This document shows, piece by piece, positions 18,595 through 26,961 of a DNA stretch of 64,000 bases. Numbering within the stretch: the stretch's first letter is position 1; each line of letters starts with the position of its first letter. Below the pieces are notes generated by a model that saw only the letters and a list, made by a program, of their open reading frames with translations, searched no databases and was not told the origin of the DNA. A program made the position numbers and the translations under genes. The stretch covers positions 3,348,001 through 3,412,000 of the forward strand of contig NZ_CP042425.1 in NCBI RefSeq assembly GCF_008254045.1, read 5' to 3'. Origin of the DNA: Limnoglobus roseus. GTDB taxonomy: Bacteria; Planctomycetota; Planctomycetia; Gemmatales; Gemmataceae.

Positions 18595-18655
18595 TTGACT
18601 TACGCACGCCATCCCCGTCTAATTGCTAGCAATTAGACGGGGATGGCGTGCGTAA
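18595..18655 (+). promoter_or_regulatory. Promoter embedded in a perfect 56-bp palindrome: likely AbiEi operator
   Basis: The bases 18600-18655 form a perfect palindrome with no spacer, centred on GCTAGC. A sigma70-like promoter overlaps it: -35 TTGACT at 18595-18600 and, 17 bases on, -10 TCTAAT at 18618-18623, inside the left arm. Transcription should start near 18630, close to the centre. AbiEi antitoxins are known to repress their own operon by binding inverted repeats at the promoter, so this is the expected operator, though unusually long and perfect. The right arm also contains the first possible start codon of the antitoxin gene (18643). Confidence 0.75.
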
Positions 18656-18657
18656 AG

Positions 18658-19626
18658 ATGGATCATGCTGAACAGATTCTGAGACGTTATCAATTCCTCG
18701 AAACATTTCTCTATCGGTTGTCGAATACCCTGGCCGCACCACTCGATATGTTGCCATGTGCAAGATTGATAACCAAGTCGAACTTCGACGACATTTGCGA
18801 ATCCTTGCGAGTGATTCTCGTCCGTGATGGCTATGAATCAGACATGTCAAATAAGACGTTGCTCGACTGGTTGGAGAAGGTTCGTCTCGTCTACCCCATG
18901 GATGCGGGGTTGGCGCGGTTTTGGCTATTCGAGATCGGCGCAGGACCCCAATGCATCGTTGAACCGTGTGAATTCCTCACCGCCGCCGCTCCGCGGGGAA
19001 TCATCTGTTACTTCAGCGCGATGGCGTATCACGGCCTCACGGTTCAACCCCCTGCCCACCATCACATCGCCACGCTGACCGCCCCGAAGCCCGCCCCGGC
19101 CGCTGCCCGAAAGCTAAACAGTGGCCAAGCTGCCGAGGGTACGGAGCCCAAAAGCAAAGGCCCTCCAAAACTCGGAACGGTGGCGTTCACGTTGGACAAG
19201 GTTCACTACTACACCACGACGCGATCTTCCCGCCTCGTCCCTGGCATCCAGGAACGCATGCACGGGCCGCGCACCCGCATCCGAATCACCGACCGCGAAC
19301 AGACGCTACTCGACGGCTTGTACAAGCCCTACCATTGCGGCGGAGAAGAGGTGGTATTCGAGGCCTGGAAGACGGTGATCGGCGACCAACTGTTGAACGA
19401 AAGGCGACTGTTAGAATACCTGCGGGCGATGGAATACCCCGCCACGACGCGGCGCGTCGGGGCACTGCTAGAGCATTTGGATTTTAAGCCGTCACCACCA
19501 TTGGCCCGGCATCTGGAAGCGGCCCGCAACGACATCGATCGGGCGGGCGAATTTGCCGTGATCTCACTCCTCCCCGGCGTGCCTTACACGCGCCTCGACG
19601 ACCGCTGGCTGGTCAAAGTGCCATGA
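18658..19626 (+). CDS. AbiEi-type antitoxin / transcriptional autorepressor
   Basis: A 322-residue protein with features of the AbiEi antitoxin of type IV toxin-antitoxin systems. The segment YFSAMAYHGLT is the typical 'SALxxHGLT' motif, and ITDREQTLLDGLYKPYHCGG, followed by an RRVGALLEHLDF motif, matches the C-terminal antitoxin domain. The start is uncertain: ATG 18643 lies inside the operator palindrome, while ATG 18658 lies just after it and starts MDHAEQILRRYQ; neither has a good Shine-Dalgarno sequence. The stop overlaps the toxin start (ATGA), so the two are translationally coupled. Codon use is less GC-biased than in neighbours at the 5' end, consistent with acquisition. Confidence 0.8.
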   Translation: MDHAEQILRRYQFLETFLYRLSNTLAAPLDMLPCARLITKSNFDDICESLRVILVRDGYESDMSNKTLLDWLEKVRLVYPMDAGLARFWLFEIGAGPQCIVEPCEFLTAAAPRGIICYFSAMAYHGLTVQPPAHHHIATLTAPKPAPAAARKLNSGQAAEGTEPKSKGPPKLGTVAFTLDKVHYYTTTRSSRLVPGIQERMHGPRTRIRITDREQTLLDGLYKPYHCGGEEVVFEAWKTVIGDQLLNERRLLEYLRAMEYPATTRRVGALLEHLDFKPSPPLARHLEAARNDIDRAGEFAVISLLPGVPYTRLDDRWLVKVP

Positions 19627-20507
19627 ACCCTCAAGAACAGCAACGGTGGACGTCTGAGGTGTTGGACGCGGTGTTCGCCGGCCTCGCGGCGGACGCGGAA
19701 GTCGTCAACCTGCTCATTTTCAAAGGGGCGCGGGTTCTGAACCTGTGGTTGGGGACCAACCGCCAATCGCTCGACATTGATTCGAACTTGAGCATCGATT
19801 TCGCCACGCGGACGCCCGACAAGGCCGAACAACTCCACCGCCTCGAAGTCGCATTGACGCGGGCGGTCCGCGAAGGCTTTGAAGAAATGCGGCCGGTCGT
19901 GTTTCAACTGAAGACCCTCCGCATCGTTCGGAAGCCTCTCAAAGACCATCCGATGGGATGGGACGCGTTCGAAGTGAGGATGAGCGTCGACGACGCCCGC
20001 AAGCGGCTCGTCGGAGCGCCGGCGGCAACCATCGACATCGCCGCTCCGGAAACCCTGTTGCCGTCATCGGTCATCGGCCTACCGATCGGGGACCACACCG
20101 TTCGGGCGTATTCCTTGTCGCGAATTGCGGGTGAGAAACTGCGTGCGTTTCTCAGCTCTCTACCCGCGTACCGACGGAAAATGAAGCGCCCGGGAGACAC
20201 GATTCGGGCGAAGGACTTGTACGACCTTTGGCGCATCCGTCAGCGAACTGATTTGGCAGATCGCGATTTCTGGTCAACGGCCGCCGCCGAGTTTCGTGTC
20301 GCTTGTGAATCACGATTCATCGATTGTGCCGGTCAAGAAACCTTTCGTGACGGGTGGGAACAAACCGCGAGAGCCTACGGCGACCCCATCATTCCAAAAG
20401 ACGTGCCGTTCGCGGATGTGGAAACCAACCTCACGCAGATCGTCGAGTTGCTGGTCGACTTCGGCGTCATCCCCTTCGCATTCCCCTTGCCGGTTCCGAA
20501 CGTGTAG
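19623..20507 (+). CDS. AbiEii-type nucleotidyltransferase toxin
   Basis: A 294-residue protein of the AbiEii/AbiGii toxin family. The nucleotidyltransferase core is visible as LLIFKGARVLNLWLG followed by RQSLDIDSNLS, corresponding to the KGGTxL...R.S.DIDL pattern with the two metal-binding aspartates. Further on, YSLSRIAGEKLRAFLS and RAKDLYDLWRI match the conserved helical motifs (ExKL and K/RDxxD) of the family. AbiEii enzymes act as nucleotidyltransferases that arrest growth; some give abortive phage infection. It overlaps the antitoxin gene by four bases and is intact. The next genes are on the other strand. Confidence 0.82.
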   Translation: MNPQEQQRWTSEVLDAVFAGLAADAEVVNLLIFKGARVLNLWLGTNRQSLDIDSNLSIDFATRTPDKAEQLHRLEVALTRAVREGFEEMRPVVFQLKTLRIVRKPLKDHPMGWDAFEVRMSVDDARKRLVGAPAATIDIAAPETLLPSSVIGLPIGDHTVRAYSLSRIAGEKLRAFLSSLPAYRRKMKRPGDTIRAKDLYDLWRIRQRTDLADRDFWSTAAAEFRVACESRFIDCAGQETFRDGWEQTARAYGDPIIPKDVPFADVETNLTQIVELLVDFGVIPFAFPLPVPNV

Positions 20508-20522
20508 CTCGAAATGTACCCC

Positions 20523-21401
20523 TCACACGTCCAGGTCCCAGACGACGATCTTGCCGCGCTCGCTCGCGACAGCGGCCCGCGTGCCGTCGGGCGAAACCGT
20601 CAAGCTGGAGAGGCGGCCGGCCTTCCAGTTGTAGGACCGGGCCGGCTCCCACGCCGCCGTGTCCCACAGGCTGACGCTCGCGCCTTGGCCGACGCGGAGC
20701 AAGTGCCGGCCGTCGGGCGTGAAGGCGAGTTCGCCGTGGCCCGTGCCCTTGCGGGTGACGGTCGCGCGTAACTTCGCCGCCTCCACGTCGCACACGTGCA
20801 GGGCCGAGCCGGCCGTGTAGACCAGCGTGCGGCCGTCCGGCGAGAACGCGAGGTGGGCACTCAAGTTGTCGAACCGCTTGTCGGGTAGCTTGAAGCGAAT
20901 CTTGCGCGTGGCGGTGTCGAGGAGCAAGCCTTCGAAGTTGCTGATCGTCGCGAGGTGCCGCTGGTCGGGCGACAGGATCAGGCGGATGATGCCGCCCTTG
21001 TACGTCAGAACTTTCTTCCAGATGCGGTCCCCGCCGAGGAGCGTCAACTGCTTCAGTTCGCACGTGTCCATCGCCCGCGTGACCGCAATCAGGTGTTGGC
21101 TGTCCGGCAGCAGGGCGAAGGCCGCGATGACCCGCGAGTGCTTGGCGAGTTCTCGGCCGTCGTCGGCGGCGAGGACGAGAATCTGGTTCCCGAACAGGAG
21201 GACGACCCGTTTGCCGTCCGGCGTGAAGTGGCCGTGCCAGTGCTCCCGCCGCCCGTCGCCCGTGCGGAACCAGAGTTCTCGACCGGTGAACGAGTCGAAG
21301 ACCTTGATGCCCTCCGAGTCGCCGCACGCGACCACTCGCGTACCGTCCGGCGAGAACGCGAGGTAATTGACCCGCTTGTCGAACGCCTGCCATGCGAGCA
21401 C
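20523..21401 (-). CDS. WD40-like beta-propeller protein 1 of 3
   Basis: A 292-residue cytoplasmic protein (no signal peptide) made of WD40-like blades. The 'AFSPDGT/LAFSPDGR/AFTPDGR/VSPDGT' strands recur about every 40 residues, and the protein ends in GKIVVWDLDV. Such propellers are protein-interaction platforms; no partner domain is present. It begins with GTG at 21401, 12 bases after the stop of propeller 2. It is the last gene of the leftward operon panB-propeller 3-propeller 2-propeller 1. The shared C-terminal 'VWDxDV/L' ending indicates origin by tandem duplication. Confidence 0.8.
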   Translation of the reverse strand: MLAWQAFDKRVNYLAFSPDGTRVVACGDSEGIKVFDSFTGRELWFRTGDGRREHWHGHFTPDGKRVVLLFGNQILVLAADDGRELAKHSRVIAAFALLPDSQHLIAVTRAMDTCELKQLTLLGGDRIWKKVLTYKGGIIRLILSPDQRHLATISNFEGLLLDTATRKIRFKLPDKRFDNLSAHLAFSPDGRTLVYTAGSALHVCDVEAAKLRATVTRKGTGHGELAFTPDGRHLLRVGQGASVSLWDTAAWEPARSYNWKAGRLSSLTVSPDGTRAAVASERGKIVVWDLDV

Positions 21402-21413
21402 GGCCGATCTCCG

Positions 21414-22336
21414 TTAGAGGTCCACGTCCCACACGATAATCTGGCCGCCCTCGCTGCCGGCCGCCGCGAGCGTGCCGTCGGGACTGAACGCGACCTGAGC
21501 AGCGGCCCGAGTTTCCAGTTGAACTTGCGGGCCGGCTTCAGCGTCGGCACGTCGTAGAGCTTCACCAGCGTCGGCCCGCCGTGGATGACGGCCAGGGTGC
21601 GCTCGCCCGGGTGGAACGCGAACGAGCGGAAGTCGCCGAAGCTGCTCGTGCCGCCGATCTTCCGGGGCTTGGCGAGCGCGGTCAAGTCGTAGACGTACAT
21701 GCTGGCGTAGCCGATCACGCCGTGGTGCCGACCGGTCGGCGAGACTTGCGGCTGGTGGATGTTGTACGTGGGGTATTTCGCCGTCGCGATGGCCTCTCCG
21801 TGGGTCGCGAAACTGCGGACGTGGACCATCTTTTCCGTGACCGTCACGAAGCGGTCGCCGTCCGGCAGAAAGCCCGCGAGGTGGCAGTTCCAGCCGTCGA
21901 GCTTGCGCTCCCAGGCGAGGGCGTTTGCCCCGCGGCCGTACAGAATGTGATTGCCGTACTCGACGTGCGCGAAGACCGTGCGATCGCCGTGCGGAGAGAT
22001 CGCGACGGCATGAACCGATCCGATGGAGGGAGGATCGTCACCGGGCAAGAGTTCGCCGTCGGCCAACCGCACGCCGAAGGACTGGCCGCGGAGCGTTAGC
22101 TGAGCCTCGTTGGCGATCGGGTGGACGGCCAACTCGTTTGCCGTGTGCCAACTTTGGCCCGTCGGCAGCGGCACGCGAAGTCGACCGCCGTCGGACAGGG
22201 ACCAGACGTCGAGGTACGCTTGCTCCGTCAATTGTCCATACCCGCCGTCGGGGTAACCGCTGCCGGCGAGGAGGTACCGACTATCGGGGCTGAACCGCAA
22301 CTCCTTCACCCGGCAGCCGGCGTCGAGTACGAGCAT
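21414..22336 (-). pseudogene. WD40-like beta-propeller protein 2 of 3, frameshifted near its 3' end
   Basis: The first 280 residues read cleanly as a propeller (VKELRFSPDSRYLLAG, SFAFHPGERTLAVI, YDVPTLKPARKFNWKLGP). Near 21505 the frame breaks: in the starting frame the protein continues as basic low-quality sequence to 21089, whereas one frame over the expected ending QVAFSPDGTLAAAGSEGG then IIVWDVDL and a TAA at 21414-21416 appears, matching the ends of both sister genes. One missing base near GGGCCG explains this. It is either a sequencing error or a real recent frameshift; with the base restored the protein would be about 307 residues. Confidence 0.75.
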
Positions 22337-22345
22337 GGATATTCC

Positions 22346-23263
22346 TCACACGTCTACGTCCCACACGACGACCCGCCCGGTGTCGCTGCCGGCGGCGGCC
22401 ATCGTGCCATCGGGCGAGAAGGCGATACTCCGCATCCGGCCGATGTCCCAGGTGAACGTCTTCGCGAGTTGCCCCGTCTCGGCGTCGTAGAACTTCACCG
22501 CTTGATCGTTGCCGGCGGCCGCTAGGTGACGGCCGTCTGGCGAGAAGGCCAGGGCGGTGAAGTGTTGGCGGCTGTCGTTTTGAATCAGGTCTGCGAAATG
22601 AGTTGGGTTCCCGACCTGCCAGCGGATAATCGAACGGTGGTAGGCAATCCAGAAACTCAGGCCGTCTGGGGCGACAGTGCCGGGGCCAATGACCCAGTAC
22701 GGGTAGGTTAGTTGCTCAAGAACTTCGCCCGTTGCTGTCGATCGGAGGTAGACGCGGATCTTCGGTTGGAGGTCGGCGTACTCTTCCTCGACAGAGAGAA
22801 ACCGGCCGCCGGCCAGGGCAAAAGCCATCTTCGACCGACCCGTAAGGCCGATGGGTACGGACCACTCCTCGTGCCGCACGTCGGCCGCGCTCAGACGAAT
22901 TCCGAACAAATGGTTCTCGTGTGCCAGCGGTGGGCGGTACGAGGCCCAACCGTGGCCGGTCGGTGTAATTCCGGTCAACAGAGCGTTATGGAAACAGGTG
23001 ATTACCCATAGGTCGGCCGGGTCACGCTGGTAGATATGTACCCCCAGTCCGGCCCGGCCGACGAGGAGGCGGCCGTCGGCAAGCCACCATAAGCCGTAGA
23101 CCGCGACCGGAACGGATGTCTTCTGGCTCATCCGCGATTGCGTGGCCCAGGACCAGATTTGTAGGCCCACCTTGCCGCTAGTGCCGCCGACGGCGATGAA
23201 GCGGCCGTCCGGGGAGAAGGCGAGCGATTCGACCGATTGCTTGACGTGGGAGAGAATCAGCAC
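22346..23263 (-). CDS. WD40-like beta-propeller protein 3 of 3
   Basis: A 305-residue protein with propeller blades, ESLAFSPDGRFIAVGG at the N-terminus and SIAFSPDGTMAAAGSDTG followed by RVVVWDVDV at the C-terminus. The middle blades are divergent. It starts nine bases after the panB stop and ends nine bases before propeller 2, so it is the second gene of the operon. There is no signal peptide. The role is unknown; linkage to panB may be only operon convenience. Confidence 0.8.
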   Translation of the reverse strand: MLILSHVKQSVESLAFSPDGRFIAVGGTSGKVGLQIWSWATQSRMSQKTSVPVAVYGLWWLADGRLLVGRAGLGVHIYQRDPADLWVITCFHNALLTGITPTGHGWASYRPPLAHENHLFGIRLSAADVRHEEWSVPIGLTGRSKMAFALAGGRFLSVEEEYADLQPKIRVYLRSTATGEVLEQLTYPYWVIGPGTVAPDGLSFWIAYHRSIIRWQVGNPTHFADLIQNDSRQHFTALAFSPDGRHLAAAGNDQAVKFYDAETGQLAKTFTWDIGRMRSIAFSPDGTMAAAGSDTGRVVVWDVDV

Positions 23264-23272
23264 CGGCCGGCC

Positions 23273-24076
23273 TCACTTGAACGTGTGCTCCGGCCCTGGG
23301 AAGGTGCCGTCGCGGACGGCCTGGCAGTACGCGGACACGCCGGCGGTGACGGCGGTTCCCAACTCGGCGAACGCCTTCACGAACTTCGGGCGGAAGTCGG
23401 GGAAGAGGCCGAGCAAGTCGTGGAAGACGAGCACCTGTCCGTCGCACTCTGCACCCGCACCGATGCCGATGGTCGGGATGCTGACGGCCTTCGTCACTTC
23501 CTCCGCGATGGCCGGCGGCACGCTCTCGATCACCAGCGAGAACGCTCCGGCTTGCTCCACGGCCTTCGCGTCGGCAACGATCTGGGCGGCGTTCCGTTGC
23601 ACCTTGAAGCCGCCGAACCGCTGGACCGATTGCGGCGTCAGGCCGACGTGGCCCATCACCGGGATGTCGGCCCGCACGCACGCGGCAATCTGCTCGGCCA
23701 TCCGCTCGCCGCCTTCGAGCTTCACGCCCGCGGCCCCGGCTTTCAGGAACTTCCCTGCGTTCCGCACGGCCTGCCGCGGCGATTCGTGGTAGCTCAGAAA
23801 CGGCAGGTCGCCGATCACGAGTGCCCGCTTCGTACCGCGGAGGACGCACTGGACGTGGTAGAGCATTTGCGGCAGCGTCACCGGCAGCGGGTTGGGGTGG
23901 CCCTGCATCACCATGCCGAGCGAATCGCCGACGAGGATGCAATCGACGCCGGCCGCGTCGAGGAGGCGGGCGGCCGTGTAGTCGTAGCCGGTGACGACGG
24001 CGAGCTTCCGCTGCCCCTTCGCGGAGCGGAACTCCGGCACGGTGACGGGTTTCACGGGCGGGGGGATCGACGACAT
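23273..24076 (-). CDS. panB: 3-methyl-2-oxobutanoate hydroxymethyltransferase
   Basis: A 267-residue TIM-barrel enzyme that transfers a hydroxymethyl group from methylene-tetrahydrofolate to 2-oxoisovalerate, the first committed step of pantothenate (CoA) synthesis. The signature YDYTAARLLDAAGVDCILVG with the metal-binding Asp in VGDSLGMVMQGH, the VKLEGG motif and VMGHVGLTPQSV are all intact. The length is normal. It is the first gene of the leftward operon with three WD40-like propellers, and its start region is divergent from the DCC-family gene. Confidence 0.96.
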   Translation of the reverse strand: MSSIPPPVKPVTVPEFRSAKGQRKLAVVTGYDYTAARLLDAAGVDCILVGDSLGMVMQGHPNPLPVTLPQMLYHVQCVLRGTKRALVIGDLPFLSYHESPRQAVRNAGKFLKAGAAGVKLEGGERMAEQIAACVRADIPVMGHVGLTPQSVQRFGGFKVQRNAAQIVADAKAVEQAGAFSLVIESVPPAIAEEVTKAVSIPTIGIGAGAECDGQVLVFHDLLGLFPDFRPKFVKAFAELGTAVTAGVSAYCQAVRDGTFPGPEHTFK

Positions 24077-24176
24077 TCGCAGAACCTCGGAGGAATTGCC
24101 CCCATTCTACCGGAGTTGTTGTCGCGGGCCGCCGGTCCGCGGTTAAGATGGCGGGGAAGCCTTCGAGGGAAACGTC

Positions 24177-24584
24177 ATGAACCACGCATCCGCCGACACG
24201 GGCATCGTTCTTTACGACGGCGATTGTGCGTTCTGCCAGCGGTCGGTGCGCATCCTGAAGTCGCTCGATTGGTTTCACCGGCTGCAATTCCAGAGCGCCC
24301 GCGAAACCGACAAACTGCCGGCGACGACGGTCCCGCTCGACCACCAGAAGTTGATCGAGGAAATGCACGTCGTCCCGCCGGACCGCAACCGGGCTTACGC
24401 CGGCTTCTCGGCCTTCCGCTGGATGGCGTGGCGACTGCCGGCGACGACGCTGCTTGCCCCGTTCCTCTACATTCCCGGCGTGCTGTGGCTGGGCAACCGC
24501 GCCTACCGTTGGGTGGCTCGCAACCGCTTCAAGCTCATGCCGTGCGGCGACGGTGGGTGCCAGGTGCAGTTGAAGAAGAAGTAG
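24177..24584 (+). CDS. DCC-family thiol-disulfide oxidoreductase-like protein (DUF393)
   Basis: A 135-residue protein with the family signature IVLYDGDCAFCQRSVRIL (DxxCxxC) near the N-terminus, followed by a short alpha/beta domain and a hydrophobic helix (TTLLAPFLYIPGVLWLGN). DCC-family proteins have a thioredoxin-like fold and are thought to act in redox reactions; the substrate is unknown. The ATG follows GAGGGAAACGTC. A small gene follows after three bases and is probably cotranscribed. Confidence 0.85.
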   Translation: MNHASADTGIVLYDGDCAFCQRSVRILKSLDWFHRLQFQSARETDKLPATTVPLDHQKLIEEMHVVPPDRNRAYAGFSAFRWMAWRLPATTLLAPFLYIPGVLWLGNRAYRWVARNRFKLMPCGDGGCQVQLKKK

Positions 24585-24587
24585 GGG

Positions 24588-24923
24588 ATGCGGTCGAAAG
24601 AGGTATTTGTGAACGCGATTCTCGACAAAGACCCGGGGATTGTCGCTGTTATCGACCGGCTGCGGGCCAGACTCGGCCGAGATGCTTTCATTATCGCCGA
24701 TCACTGGGAAGGTGACTTATGCGCGATTGGCATCGCGAGCCCTCATGATCCCCGCGTATTGGTTTACATCTCGAACTATGGGGAGAAGGCCGAGCGATTC
24801 AGTTGTGAATTAGAGGTTCCTCCAACAAATAATGAGCCTCCGTACCGTGTAGCTGGTGAAGCCGCGCACTTGTCATTCGATGAGTTGGCCGATTTGATAT
24901 CAAATCACTTTCAGCGAAGTTAA
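24588..24923 (+). CDS. Small conserved-looking protein of unknown function
   Basis: A 111-residue acidic protein. I do not recognise a family. Alternating strands and helices (DLCAIGIASPHDPRVLVYIS, RFSCELEVPP) suggest a compact alpha/beta fold of the kind found in small immunity-like proteins, but there is no partner toxin. A GTG at 24609 preceded by AAAGAGG is an alternative, arguably better, start that would remove seven residues. The gene is less GC-rich than its neighbours (many A/T-ending codons), a sign of possible transfer. Confidence 0.6.
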   Translation: MRSKEVFVNAILDKDPGIVAVIDRLRARLGRDAFIIADHWEGDLCAIGIASPHDPRVLVYISNYGEKAERFSCELEVPPTNNEPPYRVAGEAAHLSFDELADLISNHFQRS

Positions 24924-25069
24924 GAAGTACCCGAATCTTCGTATCTTTCCGCACCCTTCATTTTTTCGCTCCATTCGAATCAAGTTCTCTAGCTCATGCA
25001 ACCGATACTTCTGACAGACACGGATGTCTCTCGGTGCAGGATGCGCCGGGGCCAGCACGGAGGCAGGCC

Positions 25070-26851
25070 ATGAATCGGCGGGTATGGTGCGCGTCAATCG
25101 CAACGACGGTGTCCTGGGTTGGAGTCGCTGCCGCTCAGGCTCCGCCGTCCGCCACGCCCGCCGGTTCGTCTCCTTCGGCCGACGGCCCGGTGTACGTCAT
25201 GAAGACGGCCGGTCAGCCGGAACGCCGGGTGAAGGTCGTCAAGAGTGAGAAGCTGCCCGACGGTACGTACCTGACCGACGTGAAGGACCTGGCGTCCGGC
25301 GTCGTCTACACGCTCACGAATCCCGCTGTTCTCGGCATACCCGTGGGGAACACGGTGCCAGCCGCGCCGAAGCCCACGCCTGTTGCCGCGAACCTGCCGG
25401 CCACCACGGGCACGGTTGCCCCCGCACCGGGCACGCCGCGGCCGATCTTCGGCTCGTTCCAGAACCAACCGCAACAGACCGTCGCGAAGGCTCTCACTAC
25501 CCCCAGCGTCGCGAACCCACCGGCCTACACGGCGGGCACGCCGCGGCCGATCTTCGGCGCGTTCTCAAATCAACCGCAGGCGCAACCGGGAACATCGGTG
25601 ATGCGTACGGCGGCGGGCGAGAAGATGATCCCCGCGGACATCGGTTCGTCGGCCGCGAGTTCGCAAGGACTGCCGCAAGCTCGCAACCGCAAGACCGACC
25701 CGCTACTCGCGGGGGCGTCGACGGCCCCGTCCTCGTCGCCGGCCGCGATGACGGCCCGCACGCCGTTCTCGGTGGCGGCCGGTGCGCCGCCGTCCGTCCT
25801 CGGCAAAATCCTCGGCGACCCGTCGCAAGACCCTCCGCTGCCGCAACCGCGGGTGGGCATCCTCCCGCCCCCGGCCGCAAGACCTTTCGCGACGGTCGTG
25901 GCGCAAGAGAACCTCGGCGCGCCGCCAACGATGCTGCCGCCGCCCACCGAAGTGGTCGCGAAACCCGCGGCACCGGCTGCTGTCGCGAAAGCGGTTCCAC
26001 CAGCCCCGGTGCCCGTTGCGTCGGCCCCGGTGCCCGTTGCGTCGGCCCCGGTGCCCGTCGCCGCAGCTCCGATTCCGGTGGAAAAAGCCGTGGCGGCGGA
26101 AGGCGGCCTTGCCGTGCCGAGCATTGACCCGAACGCGAAGCCGACGGCCGCGACGGGCATCTTCGACAGCCAACCGGCGACCACCGTACAGGCGTCGAGC
26201 GAGGAACGGCAACCGTCGGTGCTGATCCCGCCGATCGACGCGGCGGTTGCCGCCGCCGGGCCGTCGCGAGTGATCCCGCCCATCGCCGCAGCGCCCGCTC
26301 CGGAACCGGCCGCAATCCCGCCGGTGGCCACGGCCACGTTGCCGCCTGCCATCGCGTTGCCGACGCCGGTGGAATCCGCCCCCGCCATTCCGCAACCGGC
26401 CGTGGCGGTCGCCGCAGTTCCCACGCCTGCCCCGGCCGTCGAACCGGCCCCGCGTTTCGTTCCGCCGCCTGTCGTAGACGTTCCGGCCGCGATCGTCGAG
26501 GCTCCCGCCGTGGAAGCGCCGCGGGCGGTCGCCACCGGTGCGCTGCCTGCCGACGTGCAGGCGATGATCGAGGGCTTGAAGACCCACCGCCGACCGTCGT
26601 ACCGCATGGAGAACGCGACGAGCCTGGCCGAGTCGGCTTACGCGAGGCACCCGGACGTGCTGTCGGCACTGATGCAGGCCGCCCGAAGCGATACGAGTGG
26701 CGTCGTCCGCGGCCATTGCATCAGCCAACTCGCCACGGTCGGGTATTCCGACGTGACCTTCCTCCAACTGCTCGACAGCTGGACGAACGATAGCGAGCCG
26801 GCCGTCCGCCGGTCCGCCGCAATGGCGAAGACGAAGCTGACGGGTCGTTAA
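25070..26851 (+). CDS. Secreted Ala/Pro-rich protein with a C-terminal HEAT-like domain
   Basis: A 593-residue protein. Residues 1-23 are a signal peptide (MNRRVWCASIATTVSWVGVAAA). Residues 24-490 are low-complexity Ala/Pro/Val sequence with short repeats: TPRPIFG(S/A)F occurs twice, and the heptad APVPVAS occurs in tandem. The last 100 residues (from ADVQAMIEGLKTHRRPSYR) form two HEAT-like helical repeats. The layout suggests a periplasmic or surface scaffold with a stretched linker. The start is supported by GGAGG eight bases before the ATG. No enzyme domain is seen. It is monocistronic, ending at a hairpin. Confidence 0.75.
   Translation: MNRRVWCASIATTVSWVGVAAAQAPPSATPAGSSPSADGPVYVMKTAGQPERRVKVVKSEKLPDGTYLTDVKDLASGVVYTLTNPAVLGIPVGNTVPAAPKPTPVAANLPATTGTVAPAPGTPRPIFGSFQNQPQQTVAKALTTPSVANPPAYTAGTPRPIFGAFSNQPQAQPGTSVMRTAAGEKMIPADIGSSAASSQGLPQARNRKTDPLLAGASTAPSSSPAAMTARTPFSVAAGAPPSVLGKILGDPSQDPPLPQPRVGILPPPAARPFATVVAQENLGAPPTMLPPPTEVVAKPAAPAAVAKAVPPAPVPVASAPVPVASAPVPVAAAPIPVEKAVAAEGGLAVPSIDPNAKPTAATGIFDSQPATTVQASSEERQPSVLIPPIDAAVAAAGPSRVIPPIAAAPAPEPAAIPPVATATLPPAIALPTPVESAPAIPQPAVAVAAVPTPAPAVEPAPRFVPPPVVDVPAAIVEAPAVEAPRAVATGALPADVQAMIEGLKTHRRPSYRMENATSLAESAYARHPDVLSALMQAARSDTSGVVRGHCISQLATVGYSDVTFLQLLDSWTNDSEPAVRRSAAMAKTKLTGR
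26003..26065 (+). repeat. Three tandem 21-bp repeats within the Ala/Pro-rich gene
   Basis: GCCCCGGTGCCCGTTGCGTCG is repeated with few changes, each unit encoding APVPVAS. The period is a multiple of three, so the copy number can change without frameshift. Confidence 0.75.
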
Positions 26852-26856
26852 GTGTC

Positions 26857-26879
26857 GGGCACTCGCCCCGCGAGTGCCC
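26857..26879 (+). terminator. Hairpin after the Ala/Pro-rich gene
   Basis: A perfect 10-bp stem (GGGCACTCGC and its complement) with a CCC loop, six bases after the stop codon; no T-tract follows. Confidence 0.5.
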
Positions 26880-26961
26880 CACTTTCAACCGTTCGGCGAC
26901 TTCATACGACAGGGCTTACCGCTCGCGCAACGCGGGCGACACCTCTTCCGAGGCCCTCTCA

